Numbered from the stretch's first letter, positions 8,919 through 17,586 are shown. The stretch: 64,000 nt of DNA from Sulfurospirillum cavolei (GCF_000813325.1 NZ_BBQE01000013.1), one strand, 5' to 3'. Notes: generated by a model from the sequence alone, not told the origin. A program made the numbers and translations.

Positions 8919-9943
8919 TGAAATTAACGGAAGAGCAAAAAACCCTTTACAATGAACTAACTATGGCGGAAAAAGCGGCTATTTTATTGATACAACTTGG
9001 AGAAGATTCTACGGCAAACCTTTTTTCGCATATGGAAATCGATGTCGTAACCGATATTTCCAAATATATCGCAACGGCAAAAAATATTGATAAAGCGGTC
9101 GCTAATGCCGTTTTGGAAGAGTTCTACGTTATCTTACAATCCAATCAGTATATCCGAAGTGGCGGTATGGAGTATGCGAAAGAGATCTTATACCGAACGT
9201 TTGGTGCTGAAGAAGCTCAAAAGATTTTAGATAAGCTCTCTAAATCAATGGAGAATTCACAAAGCTTTGGGTACCTTTCTCAAATTAAGCCTCAACAACT
9301 GGGCGATTTTATTATCAATGAACATCCTCAAACCGTGGCACTTATTTTGGCACATATGGATCCTACGAGTGCGGCAGAGACGCTCTCTTTCTTTCCTGAC
9401 CAGCTTAGAAGCGAAGTAACGATCAGAATGGCAAATCTCGGTGAAATTTCACCCTCCGTCGTTAAACGTGTTTCGGCAGTATTGGAAAACAAACTTGAAT
9501 CGTTGACGTCGTATAAAGTCGAAGTCGGCGGTCCAAGAGCCGTTGCCGAAATTCTTAACCGTTTGGGGCAAAAAGCATCTAAAACAACGATTGCTTATAT
9601 TGAGCAGGCCGATGAAAAATTAGCATCGGTTATCAAAGATATGATGTTTACGTTTGAAGATATTATGAAACTTGATGGGAATGCGGTACGAGAAATTCTA
9701 AAAGTTGCCGATAAACGCGATTTGATGATTGCTTTAAAAGGATCAATCGACGATCTAAAACGCAAATTTTTCGACAACATGTCTCAACGTGCTCAAGAAG
9801 CATTTGTCGAGGAGATGAACTTCCTCGGTGCAGTGCGTGTCAAGGACGTTGAAGAAGCGCAACGTAAAATTGTCGAAGAGGTACAAAAACTGGCCGAGCA
9901 AGGCATATTACAAATCGGCGAAGCCGAAGAAATGATAGGTTAA
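8918..9943 (+). CDS. fliG: Flagellar motor switch protein FliG
   Basis: 341 residues. FliG is the rotor protein that touches the stator and sets rotation with FliM and FliN. It has the N-terminal FliF-binding domain (about 10-100, KAAILLIQLGED), the middle domain with the EHPQTVALIL motif (about 134-143), and the C-terminal torque domain with charged residues in FTFEDIMKLDGNAVREILK and a later MSQRAQEAF segment. It starts inside the fliF stop codon and ends 1 base before fliH. Confidence 0.97.
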   Translation: MKLTEEQKTLYNELTMAEKAAILLIQLGEDSTANLFSHMEIDVVTDISKYIATAKNIDKAVANAVLEEFYVILQSNQYIRSGGMEYAKEILYRTFGAEEAQKILDKLSKSMENSQSFGYLSQIKPQQLGDFIINEHPQTVALILAHMDPTSAAETLSFFPDQLRSEVTIRMANLGEISPSVVKRVSAVLENKLESLTSYKVEVGGPRAVAEILNRLGQKASKTTIAYIEQADEKLASVIKDMMFTFEDIMKLDGNAVREILKVADKRDLMIALKGSIDDLKRKFFDNMSQRAQEAFVEEMNFLGAVRVKDVEEAQRKIVEEVQKLAEQGILQIGEAEEMIG

Positions 9944-9944
9944 G

Positions 9945-10745
9945 ATGGCAGATAATATTATTGATAAAGATCGCATTGACGACCATTCGATTCAGCGCTA
10001 TCGTTTTAAAGTCTTAGGTACGAACGGGAATCTCGATGCTATCGTCACGACGCAAGACGAATACATGCAAGATGCTTTTGAACCGCAAGAGATAAAGACG
10101 CCTTCCGACGAAGTCGTTACGATTACGCGTATTGAAGAGGGCGCGCAAAATCAATTTATCGAAGAACTTTTAAAAAAAACCGATGAATTGACGTCAAATG
10201 TCGTTAAGTTACAAATTCAAATCGAAAAACAAGAACAAGATTTTAGCAAGCGACTCACGGAAGAGTTAACGCGTGAAAGAGAAAATGCCTATGCGCAAGG
10301 GTATCAAAAAGCAAAAGAAGAGTCCGAGGGCGTGCTCTCCGAGATAAAATCGCGTTATCTCAAGTCTATTATGCATTTAGATACGCTTTATAAAAGTATC
10401 GATGAAAAGTTAGAAAAAATTGAAACCGATATGAGCGTCAGTGCTTTTGAAATCGCAAAAGAAGTGATTAAAAAAGAGATAGCAAGCTCAAGCTCCCAAG
10501 TGGCGGCTTCTTTGGCAAAAGCTTTGCTCAAAGAAGTTAAAGAGGCGATGAAAATCGAACTTAAAGTCAACCCGAAAGATTTTGATTTTCTCAAAGAACT
10601 TTATGCGGGAGAAGAAAAAATTACGGTGGTTTCCGACGATGCCGTTACTTTAGGCGGCGTTATCGTTTTGAGCGACGTAGGGAATCTTGACGGTAATCTA
10701 GCCGTGCGTTTGGAAAAAGTAAAATATTTATTACAAGAAAATTAA
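9945..10745 (+). CDS. fliH: Flagellar export regulator FliH
   Basis: 266 residues. FliH is the peripheral stalk protein that binds and restrains the export ATPase FliI. The N-terminal 65 residues look extended, a coiled coil fills about 70-175 (many E, K, Q; a QGYQKAKEE segment), and the C-terminal V-type ATPase subunit E-like domain covers about 180-266. Position after fliG agrees with C. jejuni Cj0318-Cj0321, where dxs also follows. Confidence 0.88.
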   Translation: MADNIIDKDRIDDHSIQRYRFKVLGTNGNLDAIVTTQDEYMQDAFEPQEIKTPSDEVVTITRIEEGAQNQFIEELLKKTDELTSNVVKLQIQIEKQEQDFSKRLTEELTRERENAYAQGYQKAKEESEGVLSEIKSRYLKSIMHLDTLYKSIDEKLEKIETDMSVSAFEIAKEVIKKEIASSSSQVAASLAKALLKEVKEAMKIELKVNPKDFDFLKELYAGEEKITVVSDDAVTLGGVIVLSDVGNLDGNLAVRLEKVKYLLQEN

Positions 10746-10760
10746 GAAGTATTGGAAACT

Positions 10761-12599
10761 ATGAAAGAGCTACGCAAACAATCGATTGAGGAATTAACCC
10801 ATTTATGTGAAGAGATTAGGCAAAAAATTATTCAAACGGTCAGCCATAACGGAGGACATTTAAGCAGTAACGTCGGTGCCGTTGAGCTTATCGTTGCGAT
10901 GCATTACGTCTTTGACGCCCAAAATGATCCTTTTATTTTCGATGTGAGCCATCAGGCATATACGCACAAGCTTTTAACCGATCGATGGGGACGGTTTGAT
11001 ACGCTTCGAACTTTAGACGGCATTAGCGGTTATACAAGGCCGGATGAATCTCCTTACGATTATTTTATTGCCGGACACAGTTCGACATCGATTTCGTTAG
11101 CCGTAGGAGCCGCTAAAGCTATTGCATTAAAGGGCGAACAGGCCAAACGTCTTCCGGTCGCGTTAATCGGCGACGGTTCTTTAAGTGCGGGGATGGTGTA
11201 TGAGGCATTAAACGAGTTAGGCGATAGACGTTACCCCGTCGTGATTATCCTGAACGATAATAAAATGAGCATCGCAAAACCTATCGGGGCTATCAGTAAA
11301 TTTCTTTCTCAGGCCATGGCCGGAGATTTTTATCAAAAAATTAAAAAAACAACCGAACAGATTTTACAATATCTTCCCGAAAGTGCCACGTATATGGCGA
11401 AGAAATTTGAAGAGAGTTTTAAGCTGATTACGCCGGGAATTTTGTTTGAAGAGTTAGGCATCGATTATATCGGTCCGATTGACGGGCATGACTTAGAAAG
11501 CCTTATTCGTGCGATGCAATCGGCTCGTAGCCTTAAAAAACCCGTTATTATTCATGCACAAACCCTTAAGGGAAAAGGGTATGAAATGGCGGAAGGGTAT
11601 TATGAAAAATGGCACGGCGTGGGACCGTTTGACGTCGCAAGCGGCGAAGCGATTAAACAAGGTGTAAGTAAAAATGCCACGACGATGTATTCGGAAGCAT
11701 TGATGGCTCTGGCAAAAGAGCATGACAATGTCGTCGGCGTTACTGCCGCCATGCCGAGCGGAACGGGTTTATCTCCGTTAATTCAAGCGTATCCCAATCG
11801 TTTTTGGGATGTTGCGATCGCCGAACAACATGCCGTAACATCGATGTGTTCCATGGCAAAAGAGGGTTTTAAACCTTTTGTAAGCATTTACTCAACTTTT
11901 TTGCAACGGGCATACGATCAAGTGATTCATGATGCCTGTATTTTGAATTTGAACGTTGTTTTTGCGATTGATAGAGCCGGCATTGTCGGTGAAGACGGTG
12001 AAACGCATCAAGGAGCTTTTGATATTTCGTATTTAAGCGCAATTCCGAATATGACGCTGATGGCACCGCGTGATGAAGCGAGTATGCATGAAGCACTACG
12101 CTATGCGTATACGCATGAAGGTCCTCTTGCTATTCGCTATCCAAGAGGTTCTTTCGGCGACTGTAGTGCTTTTGCCTCTTTAGCGTTTGAATATGCAAAA
12201 GCACAAACGCTGAAAGAAGGACAAGACTCGATTCTTTTGGTCGGGTATGGAAGCGGTGTAGGAAAAGCGGTTGAGGTTGCACATCTTTTGGAAGCAAAAG
12301 GCATTCAAGTCGGTCTTGTTGACTTACGCTTTGCCAAGCCGTTAGACGAGACAACATTATTGTCACTTTCTAAGCATTACGCAACATGGTACGTAATAAG
12401 CGATAGCGCTAAAATAGGCGGTATCGGCACGTTGCTTTTATCGTTTAAAGAAAAACACGATTTATCCGCTAAAATCCATACTTTTGAGTACGAAGATGCC
12501 TTTATTACATATGGAGAAACGCATCTTGTTGAAGAGCGGCTCGGTATTTCGGCACCTCAAATCGCTCAGAAAATTGCACTATTGTATAATAATAAATAA
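10761..12599 (+). CDS. dxs: 1-deoxy-D-xylulose-5-phosphate synthase
   Basis: About 612 residues. Thiamine-diphosphate enzyme that condenses pyruvate and glyceraldehyde 3-phosphate in the first step of the MEP isoprenoid pathway. Family marks: GGHLSSN near residue 35, GHSSTSISLAVG, the ThDP motif GDGSLSAGM ending in NDNKMSIA, the central transketolase domain with AEQHAVT (catalytic Glu), and a C-terminal transketolase fold. The TTG at 10752 lies right against the AAGAAG box, so the ATG at 10761, 11 bases after AAGAAG and 4 after GGAA, is the better start. Confidence 0.95.
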   Translation: MKELRKQSIEELTHLCEEIRQKIIQTVSHNGGHLSSNVGAVELIVAMHYVFDAQNDPFIFDVSHQAYTHKLLTDRWGRFDTLRTLDGISGYTRPDESPYDYFIAGHSSTSISLAVGAAKAIALKGEQAKRLPVALIGDGSLSAGMVYEALNELGDRRYPVVIILNDNKMSIAKPIGAISKFLSQAMAGDFYQKIKKTTEQILQYLPESATYMAKKFEESFKLITPGILFEELGIDYIGPIDGHDLESLIRAMQSARSLKKPVIIHAQTLKGKGYEMAEGYYEKWHGVGPFDVASGEAIKQGVSKNATTMYSEALMALAKEHDNVVGVTAAMPSGTGLSPLIQAYPNRFWDVAIAEQHAVTSMCSMAKEGFKPFVSIYSTFLQRAYDQVIHDACILNLNVVFAIDRAGIVGEDGETHQGAFDISYLSAIPNMTLMAPRDEASMHEALRYAYTHEGPLAIRYPRGSFGDCSAFASLAFEYAKAQTLKEGQDSILLVGYGSGVGKAVEVAHLLEAKGIQVGLVDLRFAKPLDETTLLSLSKHYATWYVISDSAKIGGIGTLLLSFKEKHDLSAKIHTFEYEDAFITYGETHLVEERLGISAPQIAQKIALLYNNK

Positions 12600-12607
12600 A
12601 AAATATT

Positions 12608-12630
12608 AATTAGAAATTTTTCATCTAATT
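12608..12630. promoter_or_regulatory. Inverted repeat before the PerR-like gene
   Basis: AATTAGA, 9 bases, TCTAATT: a 7-bp perfect inverted repeat directly upstream of a possible -35 TTGAAC (12630) and -10 TATAGA (12651). It could be an operator for autoregulation, or the weak end hairpin of dxs. No T run follows, which makes a terminator less likely. Confidence 0.3.
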
Positions 12631-12682
12631 TGAACGATCGTATGGCATGATATAGAAAATTTTTAAAGAGGAGGGGAATGAG

Positions 12683-13093
12683 ATGAACGACTTTATTCAG
12701 CTACTCAAAAGCAAAGAGCTTAAAGCAACGCCCCAACGCATTTCTGTTTTAAAAGAACTGGATAAAAAAACGCATCCGACCATCGACGATTTATACGATT
12801 CCCTTAAAAAAGAAAATCCTTCTATGTCGCTTGCGACGGTTTATAAAAACCTTGCGATGTTAAAAGAAAAAGGTGTGGTTATCGAGGTGAACGTTGCCGA
12901 CGGCAAAATGCGTTACGATATTTATTCAAAACCTCATATTCACGTGGTTTGTTCGTCTTGCGGCGCAATCGAGGATAGCGATTACGATCAAAATTTATTC
13001 GACTATCAAGCGGCATTAGAAGAAAAGCAAAAGATTCATATTGTACGCATGGACGTTATTGCTTCCGTTTCGCATTGTCGATTTTGTCAATAA
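12683..13093 (+). CDS. perR: Fur-family peroxide regulator (PerR-like)
   Basis: 136 residues. It has an N-terminal winged helix (about 8-80; KATPQRISVLKEL and SLATVYKNLAMLKEKG, the recognition helix) and a C-terminal metal-binding dimerisation domain with HIHVVCSSCG (about 89-98) and a closing CRFCQ, the two Cys pairs of the structural zinc site. The short length, the HIH segment and the peroxiredoxin gene facing it favour PerR over Fur. Start: GAGGGGAATGAG lies before the ATG at 12683. It probably represses oxidative stress genes with bound Fe or Mn. Zur or Fur cannot be fully excluded. Confidence 0.82.
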   Translation: MNDFIQLLKSKELKATPQRISVLKELDKKTHPTIDDLYDSLKKENPSMSLATVYKNLAMLKEKGVVIEVNVADGKMRYDIYSKPHIHVVCSSCGAIEDSDYDQNLFDYQAALEEKQKIHIVRMDVIASVSHCRFCQ

Positions 13094-13117
13094 GGAATTT
13101 TGAGAGAGTCAGAGAAT

Positions 13118-13141
13118 GAAAGAGAGCTAATGCTCTCTTTC
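13118..13141. terminator. Shared hairpin between perR and the peroxiredoxin gene
   Basis: A 10-bp perfect stem, GAAAGAGAGC and GCTCTCTTTC, with a TAAT loop sits between the two convergent genes. The T or A runs on its flanks are short, but position and symmetry fit a bidirectional terminator. Confidence 0.75.
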
Positions 13142-13147
13142 TAAAGA

Positions 13148-13744
13148 TTAAAGCTTATCGGAATTGTGCGCAAGATAGTCTGCAACGCCTTCAGTGGTCG
13201 CTTTCATTCCTTTATCGCCTTTTTGCCAACCGGCAGGGCATACTTCACCGTACTCATTCGTAAAGAGCATCGTATCGATCATTCTTAACATTTCGTCGAT
13301 ATTTCTACCGAGCGGTAAATCGTTAATCACGGCATGTCTTACGGTGCCGTCTTTGTCGATCAAAAATGATCCGCGTAGTGCAACGCCTTCTTGAAATAGC
13401 ACGTCGTAGTCGCGGGAAATTTGTTTGGTAATATCCGCAACAAGCGGGAATTTAACTTGTCCGATTCCACCGTGGTCAACCGGCGTATTTTTCCATGCAA
13501 AATGTGAGAATTGAGAATCGATCGATACGCCGATAACATTAATACCGCGGCTTGTAAACTCTCCTAAACGCTTATCGAAAGCGATAATTTCGGAAGGGCA
13601 TACGAACGTAAAATCCAAAGGATAAAAGAAGAGTACGGTTCCTTTAGAGCCGAAATTTTGATAAAGGTTGAAATTATCCACAATTTGATTGTCGCCTAAA
13701 ACGGCCGTTGCCGTAAAATCTGGAGCTTTATTGGTAACTAACAT
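13148..13744 (-). CDS. ahpC: 2-Cys peroxiredoxin (AhpC/TSA family)
   Basis: 198 residues. Thiol peroxidase that reduces hydrogen peroxide and organic peroxides. The peroxidatic cysteine is Cys49 in FTFVCPSEI, and the resolving cysteine is Cys169 in EVCPAGW, so it is a typical 2-Cys enzyme. AAAGGATC lies just before the ATG. It converges on the PerR-like gene and shares a hairpin with it. C. jejuni keeps ahpC beside fdxA; here a chemoreceptor gene has come between them. Confidence 0.94.
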   Translation of the reverse strand: MLVTNKAPDFTATAVLGDNQIVDNFNLYQNFGSKGTVLFFYPLDFTFVCPSEIIAFDKRLGEFTSRGINVIGVSIDSQFSHFAWKNTPVDHGGIGQVKFPLVADITKQISRDYDVLFQEGVALRGSFLIDKDGTVRHAVINDLPLGRNIDEMLRMIDTMLFTNEYGEVCPAGWQKGDKGMKATTEGVADYLAHNSDKL

Positions 13745-13756
13745 ATAGATCCTTTA

Positions 13757-13787
13757 AATAAGAATTTTTATTGATACAGAAATTATA
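13757..13787 (-). promoter_or_regulatory. Promoter and possible operator of the peroxiredoxin gene
   Basis: On the minus strand TATAAT occupies 13787-13782, putting the start of transcription near 13775. Overlapping and just downstream is AATAA-6 bases-TTATT (13757-13772), an AT-rich inverted repeat where a PerR-type repressor could sit. The promoter is seen; the operator role is inference. Confidence 0.45.
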
Positions 13788-13855
13788 TAGTTAAATACAA
13801 AAAACCGTTTTTAATAAATAAGACTAATTAGCTCTTATAAGCTTTTTCCCAACTT

Positions 13856-15826
13856 TTAAGTTCGAAATTCGCCGAGTTTTTGATTGAGATTTTCCGTCAT
13901 TTTACTCAAATGATCTGCCGCAGAAGCAATTTCTTCGACACTACGGCTATTTTCGGTTGAAATTTTATTAATTTGAGCTATTTTAGCAATAATAATTTCG
14001 ATTTCATTACCTGTTTTGAGGTAATCGTCAACGGTATTTTCGGTAATTTGCGTTACGGCGTCAATCAATTGGAAGCTTTCTTGTAGGCTTGATTCTACTT
14101 TATGGGCACGATTGGCGAGGTCTTCGACTTTGTGAGAGTTTTGGCTCATCTGATCGCTGGAGTTGACGATGGCTTGGACGATAACGTTAATGGTCGCGTT
14201 AATTTCAAAAAGACTTTTTTGTGTTCGCTCGGCTAGTTTTCGTACTTCATCGGCAACGACCGCGAAGCCTCGTCCGTGTTCGCCCGCGCGTGCGGCTTCT
14301 ATTGCGGCATTGAGAGCCAAAAGATTTGTCTGGTCGGCGATATCGCTGATAACCGTTAAGACGCTTTTTACTTGCTCCGCATCGGCACTTAATTGGCTGA
14401 GTTTTTGCGCAAGTTCGATTTCGGTCGTAGAGCTTTGTTGAATTTCTTTGGTTAGTTCGATAACGGCTTGACTGGCAGATCGGAGGGATTGGTTGGCTTT
14501 TGTCATATCTTCTTTGCTATTTTTGGCATAAGACATCGATTGCGTCATATTGTTTTTGACTTGCTCTGCTTGCGTCGTTGTCTGTAAAACAATGTCGGTT
14601 GATTGTTCGACTAATTTTTCGACATGTAACGAAGTTGTCGAGAGTTCGTAGGAGATGGAAGAGTTTTCGCTTGACATAGATTTGGCATTACAAATCAGAT
14701 CATGAACTTTATCGATAAATCGATTGATCTGTTCGCTTGCCTGTGCGATCTCGTCCGTTCCTTTGACTTCCAATTTACGCGTCAAATCTCCGTTACCGCT
14801 TGAAAGTTCCTTTGCTTTCACAATTAAATGATGAAGCGGTTTTGCGATAATGCGGTTGATAATTTGCCAAATAATTATTAACATAACGATTGTCATGATA
14901 AGCGATGCGATAATGAGGTTATTGAGCAGTTTTTGGTTGGCGACTTGAAAATCGGCTTCGTTTGCTTCTGCGACTAAAATCCAATTCCATTTGTCAAACG
15001 GTTTAAAGCTGACGATTTTTTCCGCACCGTCTTGCGTAATATGAAATAAGCCCTGTTTTTGCGTCAGAATTTTTTTATCCAATTCAGATGCGACTTTTTT
15101 CGTATCGTATTGGGGATGAATGTCGTAAGATTCGCCTTTGGTATTGATCGCGTAAAAATAACCCGATTCGCCGATTTTCATTTGGCTAATCTGCTTTTTA
15201 AGGTTTTTTAATCCGTCGGTGAAGTTATAACCGATAAAAAGAATGCCTAAAACTTGGTCGTCTTCGATGATGGGCGCGTAAACGGTAATGTAGTCTTTAC
15301 CGAAGAGGCGAGCATTGCCGATATAGTTTTGTTTATTCATAATCGGAGTATAAGCGGGGCTGTTTTTCCCTAAAAAAGTACCCATTGCGCGGGAACCGTC
15401 TTCTTTTTTCAAAGAAGTTGAGATACGGACAAAATCATCGCCGCTTTTGACGAAAACGGTTGCAACGGCATCCGTTAAACTCGTGAAAGCGTCGACGGAA
15501 GCAAAATTGTTATTGAGCGTAAAATCACCGGCGGTGATGCGCGGAGTTTTAACGCCGTTTACGTTGACGGTGTCGTTAGGATGGAGTGCAAAGCTACCGA
15601 ATCGGGATTCAAAGATTCTATAGAGTTTCAAGGCCGTATCTTCCAATGCACTGTTGTAGACTTGTACGGTTCTTTCAAGTTCGGTGATACTCATCGTGAT
15701 TTTTTGTTCGGTCTCTTGTTTGATATACGTACCTAAATAAAAGTTGATATATACGATAAATGCGAAAATAGAAATTGAAACGATTAGGACTTGTAAAATC
15801 GTCACTTTTTTAGCTAATGAATTCAT
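13856..15826 (-). CDS. Methyl-accepting chemotaxis protein with Cache sensor
   Basis: 656 residues. An inner-membrane chemoreceptor: transmembrane helix at about 8-30, a periplasmic Cache domain (about 35-290, with GESGYFYAINTKGE and DKWNWILVAE typical of Cache_2/3), second helix at about 300-323, HAMP at about 325-378, and a cytoplasmic signalling hairpin whose tip reads IADQTNLLALNAAIEAARAG near residue 495. The ligand is unknown; Cache domains often bind organic acids or amino acids. It stands alone, with its own upstream region shared with fdxA on the other strand. Confidence 0.93.
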   Translation of the reverse strand: MNSLAKKVTILQVLIVSISIFAFIVYINFYLGTYIKQETEQKITMSITELERTVQVYNSALEDTALKLYRIFESRFGSFALHPNDTVNVNGVKTPRITAGDFTLNNNFASVDAFTSLTDAVATVFVKSGDDFVRISTSLKKEDGSRAMGTFLGKNSPAYTPIMNKQNYIGNARLFGKDYITVYAPIIEDDQVLGILFIGYNFTDGLKNLKKQISQMKIGESGYFYAINTKGESYDIHPQYDTKKVASELDKKILTQKQGLFHITQDGAEKIVSFKPFDKWNWILVAEANEADFQVANQKLLNNLIIASLIMTIVMLIIIWQIINRIIAKPLHHLIVKAKELSSGNGDLTRKLEVKGTDEIAQASEQINRFIDKVHDLICNAKSMSSENSSISYELSTTSLHVEKLVEQSTDIVLQTTTQAEQVKNNMTQSMSYAKNSKEDMTKANQSLRSASQAVIELTKEIQQSSTTEIELAQKLSQLSADAEQVKSVLTVISDIADQTNLLALNAAIEAARAGEHGRGFAVVADEVRKLAERTQKSLFEINATINVIVQAIVNSSDQMSQNSHKVEDLANRAHKVESSLQESFQLIDAVTQITENTVDDYLKTGNEIEIIIAKIAQINKISTENSRSVEEIASAADHLSKMTENLNQKLGEFRT

Positions 15827-15916
15827 CTGGAACCTCGCATTAAAATTATGTTGGAATAATAGTATGAAAAAAACCTTTCGATAAGTTAAACGACAGGTGG
15901 AAAGATAAATTATTAT

Positions 15917-15946
15917 TTACCTTTTTAGAAAAAAGAACCTTATAAT
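15917..15946 (+). promoter_or_regulatory. Promoter ahead of the fdxA leader
   Basis: TTTACC at 15917-15922 and a perfect TATAAT at 15941-15946, 18 bases apart. Transcription would begin near 15953, giving a leader of about 275 bases before fdxA. Confidence 0.55.
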
Positions 15947-15952
15947 TCTTAA

Positions 15953-16228
15953 CATGTAAAGAAATGCAACACTTGTTTACGACAAGCATACAAAATAAAA
16001 AATGAAGTCGTTAAGCTATTTTCATGCTACGAAATTAATGTAAGATTTCTCTGAGACAATAGTGTCGGGCAAGATATCTTGGTTACTACGGAGAGAAAAG
16101 GTTCCGGTTGAAGCCGGCTAAATTAAGCCATTTGCGAGTTTATGACGAGCATTTTGGATTTAATATCAATTTTAATTTAGTTTCGATATAGTTTTTTGCG
16201 AGTAAAACCATTGAGTAAAGGAGAAATA
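15953..16228 (+). ncRNA. Long, hairpin-rich leader or small RNA before fdxA
   Basis: The 402-base gap between the chemoreceptor and fdxA has no plausible gene. Several pairings can be seen: TTTCTCT (16046-16052) with AGAGAAA (16092-16098) closes a loop holding GACA/TGTC (16055-16066) and the palindrome CAAGATATCTTG (16070-16081). Next, CCGG pairs with CCGG (16104-16117), and GGCT with AGCC (16116-16129); the last two share bases and exclude each other. I recognise no known riboswitch or 6S RNA consensus here, only a 12-base match to the start of E. coli 6S RNA. It could be a regulatory leader or a separate small RNA. Confidence 0.4.
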
Positions 16229-16513
16229 ATGGCAGTAAAGATTAGTGATATTTGTATCGCATGCGGTGCGTGTATTGATGAGTGTCCGGTAAGTGCTATC
16301 GTTGACGATAGCGATAATCCGACAGGTGCCGATATTTATTATGTTTATGCAGATAAATGCGTTGAATGTGTAGGTCACCATGATGCGCCCGCCTGTGCGG
16401 AAGCCTGTCCTACGGAAGGTTGTATCGTATGGGATGCACCATATCCCGGTCAACCAAGCCGCGACGAAATCGGCGCGGAGATGAGAAAAGGTACAACGCC
16501 TTGTGCTGAATAA
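16229..16513 (+). CDS. fdxA: 2[4Fe-4S] ferredoxin, FdxA-like
   Basis: 94 residues. Small electron carrier with two four-cysteine sets: CIACGACIDECP (about 9-20) and CVECVGHHDAPACAEACP (about 47-64), where the insertion between the second and third Cys is typical of the Alvin/YfhL-type ferredoxins. AAAGGAG at 16217-16223 fixes the ATG at 16229; a longer in-frame form from 16196 would contain this site. C. jejuni fdxA, next to ahpC and ndk, is reported to be iron-induced and involved in aerotolerance; the long leader here may be part of such control. Confidence 0.93.
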   Translation: MAVKISDICIACGACIDECPVSAIVDDSDNPTGADIYYVYADKCVECVGHHDAPACAEACPTEGCIVWDAPYPGQPSRDEIGAEMRKGTTPCAE

Positions 16514-16522
16514 GCTCATTCG

Positions 16523-16546
16523 CAAAGAGGGATGTCCCTCTTTGTT
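16523..16546 (+). terminator. Terminator after fdxA
   Basis: CAAAGAGGG, loop ATGT, CCCTCTTTG: a 9 to 10-bp stem 10 bases after the fdxA stop, followed by a TTTG stretch. It would end the fdxA transcript before ndk. Confidence 0.8.
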
Positions 16547-16591
16547 TGTGATCAAAAATAAAATTTAATTGATATTAAAAAAAAATTCTGC

Positions 16592-16597
16592 TATACT
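16592..16597 (+). promoter_or_regulatory. -10 box for the ndk-fabH operon
   Basis: TATACT, preceded by an A/T-rich stretch, 48 bases before the ndk start. It is the only clear promoter-like element before the five-gene run ndk-yceD-rpmF-plsX-fabH. Confidence 0.45.
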
Positions 16598-16644
16598 CCC
16601 AGTAAAGTTTATAAAATTTAATGATCTATATTTAGGAGAAAATT

Positions 16645-17058
16645 GTGGAAAACACACTATCCATTATTAAGCCGGATGCCGTAGCTAAAAACGTTATCGG
16701 TAAAATTGTTGACAGATTTGAATCAAACGGATTAAAAATTGCGGCAATGAAGAAAGTACAACTAAGCCAAGCCGATGCCGAAGCTTTTTACGCCGTTCAT
16801 GCAAGTAGACCGTTTTTCGGCGATTTGGTTAAGTTTATGATTAGCGGTCCGGTAGTTGTTATGGTTTTAGAAGGTGAAAACGCGGTAGCAAAAAACCGTG
16901 AGCTTATGGGTGCAACCAACCCTAAAGAAGCGGCGAAAGGAACGATTCGTGCCGATTTTGCCGAGAGTATCGATGCCAATGCAGTTCACGGAAGCGACAG
17001 TTTGGAAAATGCAAAAATCGAAATTGATTTCTTTTTTGCACGAAGAGAGATTCTTTAA
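16645..17058 (+). CDS. ndk: Nucleoside diphosphate kinase
   Basis: 137 residues. Moves the gamma phosphate of ATP to other nucleoside diphosphates through a phosphohistidine. TLSIIKPDAVAKN begins the protein, and the active-site histidine is in NAVHGSDSLENA (about His116). GGAGAAAATT precedes the start; C. jejuni places ndk in the same order between fdxA and the yceD-rpmF genes. Confidence 0.97.
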   Translation: MENTLSIIKPDAVAKNVIGKIVDRFESNGLKIAAMKKVQLSQADAEAFYAVHASRPFFGDLVKFMISGPVVVMVLEGENAVAKNRELMGATNPKEAAKGTIRADFAESIDANAVHGSDSLENAKIEIDFFFARREIL

Positions 17059-17063
17059 TCCCA

Positions 17064-17432
17064 ATGGTCGTCGAGTTCAAAAAGATTCCCGCAAGCGGAA
17101 TTCATTTTGAAACACGCACGGGAGACGTACATTTTTTCGGTGAAGCCGTTAAGGTGGATAAAACTCTCGTGAAATGTAACGGAAAACTTTTCGGTACGAT
17201 ACAACATGCTTGCGATCGTTGCGCCGAAACGTTTTGTTTACCGATTGAAGAGACGGTTGAAGTCTTTGCCAGTGAAGGTTTGTATACCGACAAAGAAGGC
17301 GAAGAGCTTCTAAACGTAATAGAATTTTTTGAAGGCTCTATCGATTTTGATATGATAATGCAAAGTGAGATAGAAGCATTTAAAAGCGATTACCACTATT
17401 GTGGACAATGTGAATTATTAAAAGGAGAATAA
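17064..17432 (+). CDS. YceD/DUF177-family protein
   Basis: 122 residues. The YceD (DUF177) family lies next to rpmF in many bacteria; in plants and some bacteria a member is linked to 23S rRNA accumulation, but the molecular role is unclear. The CDRCAETF segment (about 50-57) and a closing YHYCGQCELLKGE give two CxxC pairs, which could bind zinc. It is 6 bases after ndk and 1 base before rpmF, so it is part of that operon. Confidence 0.8.
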   Translation: MVVEFKKIPASGIHFETRTGDVHFFGEAVKVDKTLVKCNGKLFGTIQHACDRCAETFCLPIEETVEVFASEGLYTDKEGEELLNVIEFFEGSIDFDMIMQSEIEAFKSDYHYCGQCELLKGE

Positions 17433-17433
17433 A

Positions 17434-17586
17434 ATGGCAGTACCAAAGAGACGCGTGAGCAAAACAAGAGCCGCAAAAAGAAGAACACATTATAAAGTAA
17501 CTCTTCCTATGCCGGTAAAAGACAATGACGGCACATGGAAAATGCCTCATAGAATCAACAAAACAACAGGCGAATATAAAAACTAA
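17434..17586 (+). CDS. rpmF: 50S ribosomal protein L32
   Basis: A 50-residue basic protein starting MAVPKRRVSKTRAAKRRTHY, the conserved L32 N terminus. AAAGGAG lies before the ATG. This form lacks the CxxC zinc pair seen in some L32 proteins. Its stop codon touches the plsX ATG with no gap, and the yceD-rpmF-plsX-fabH order is common across bacteria. Confidence 0.96.
   Translation: MAVPKRRVSKTRAAKRRTHYKVTLPMPVKDNDGTWKMPHRINKTTGEYKN

Noticed and set aside
15953..16228. 6S RNA, SRP RNA or a tRNA in the gap before fdxA
   Set aside because: Only a 12-base match to the start of E. coli 6S RNA was seen, without the long central bubble or a matching closing end; SRP and tRNA signatures are absent. 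Kept only as an unassigned structured leader.
16172..16555. 127-residue minus-strand open frame across fdxA
   Set aside because: It overlaps a ferredoxin gene with two perfect cysteine sets and a good ribosome binding site, and has no motif of its own.
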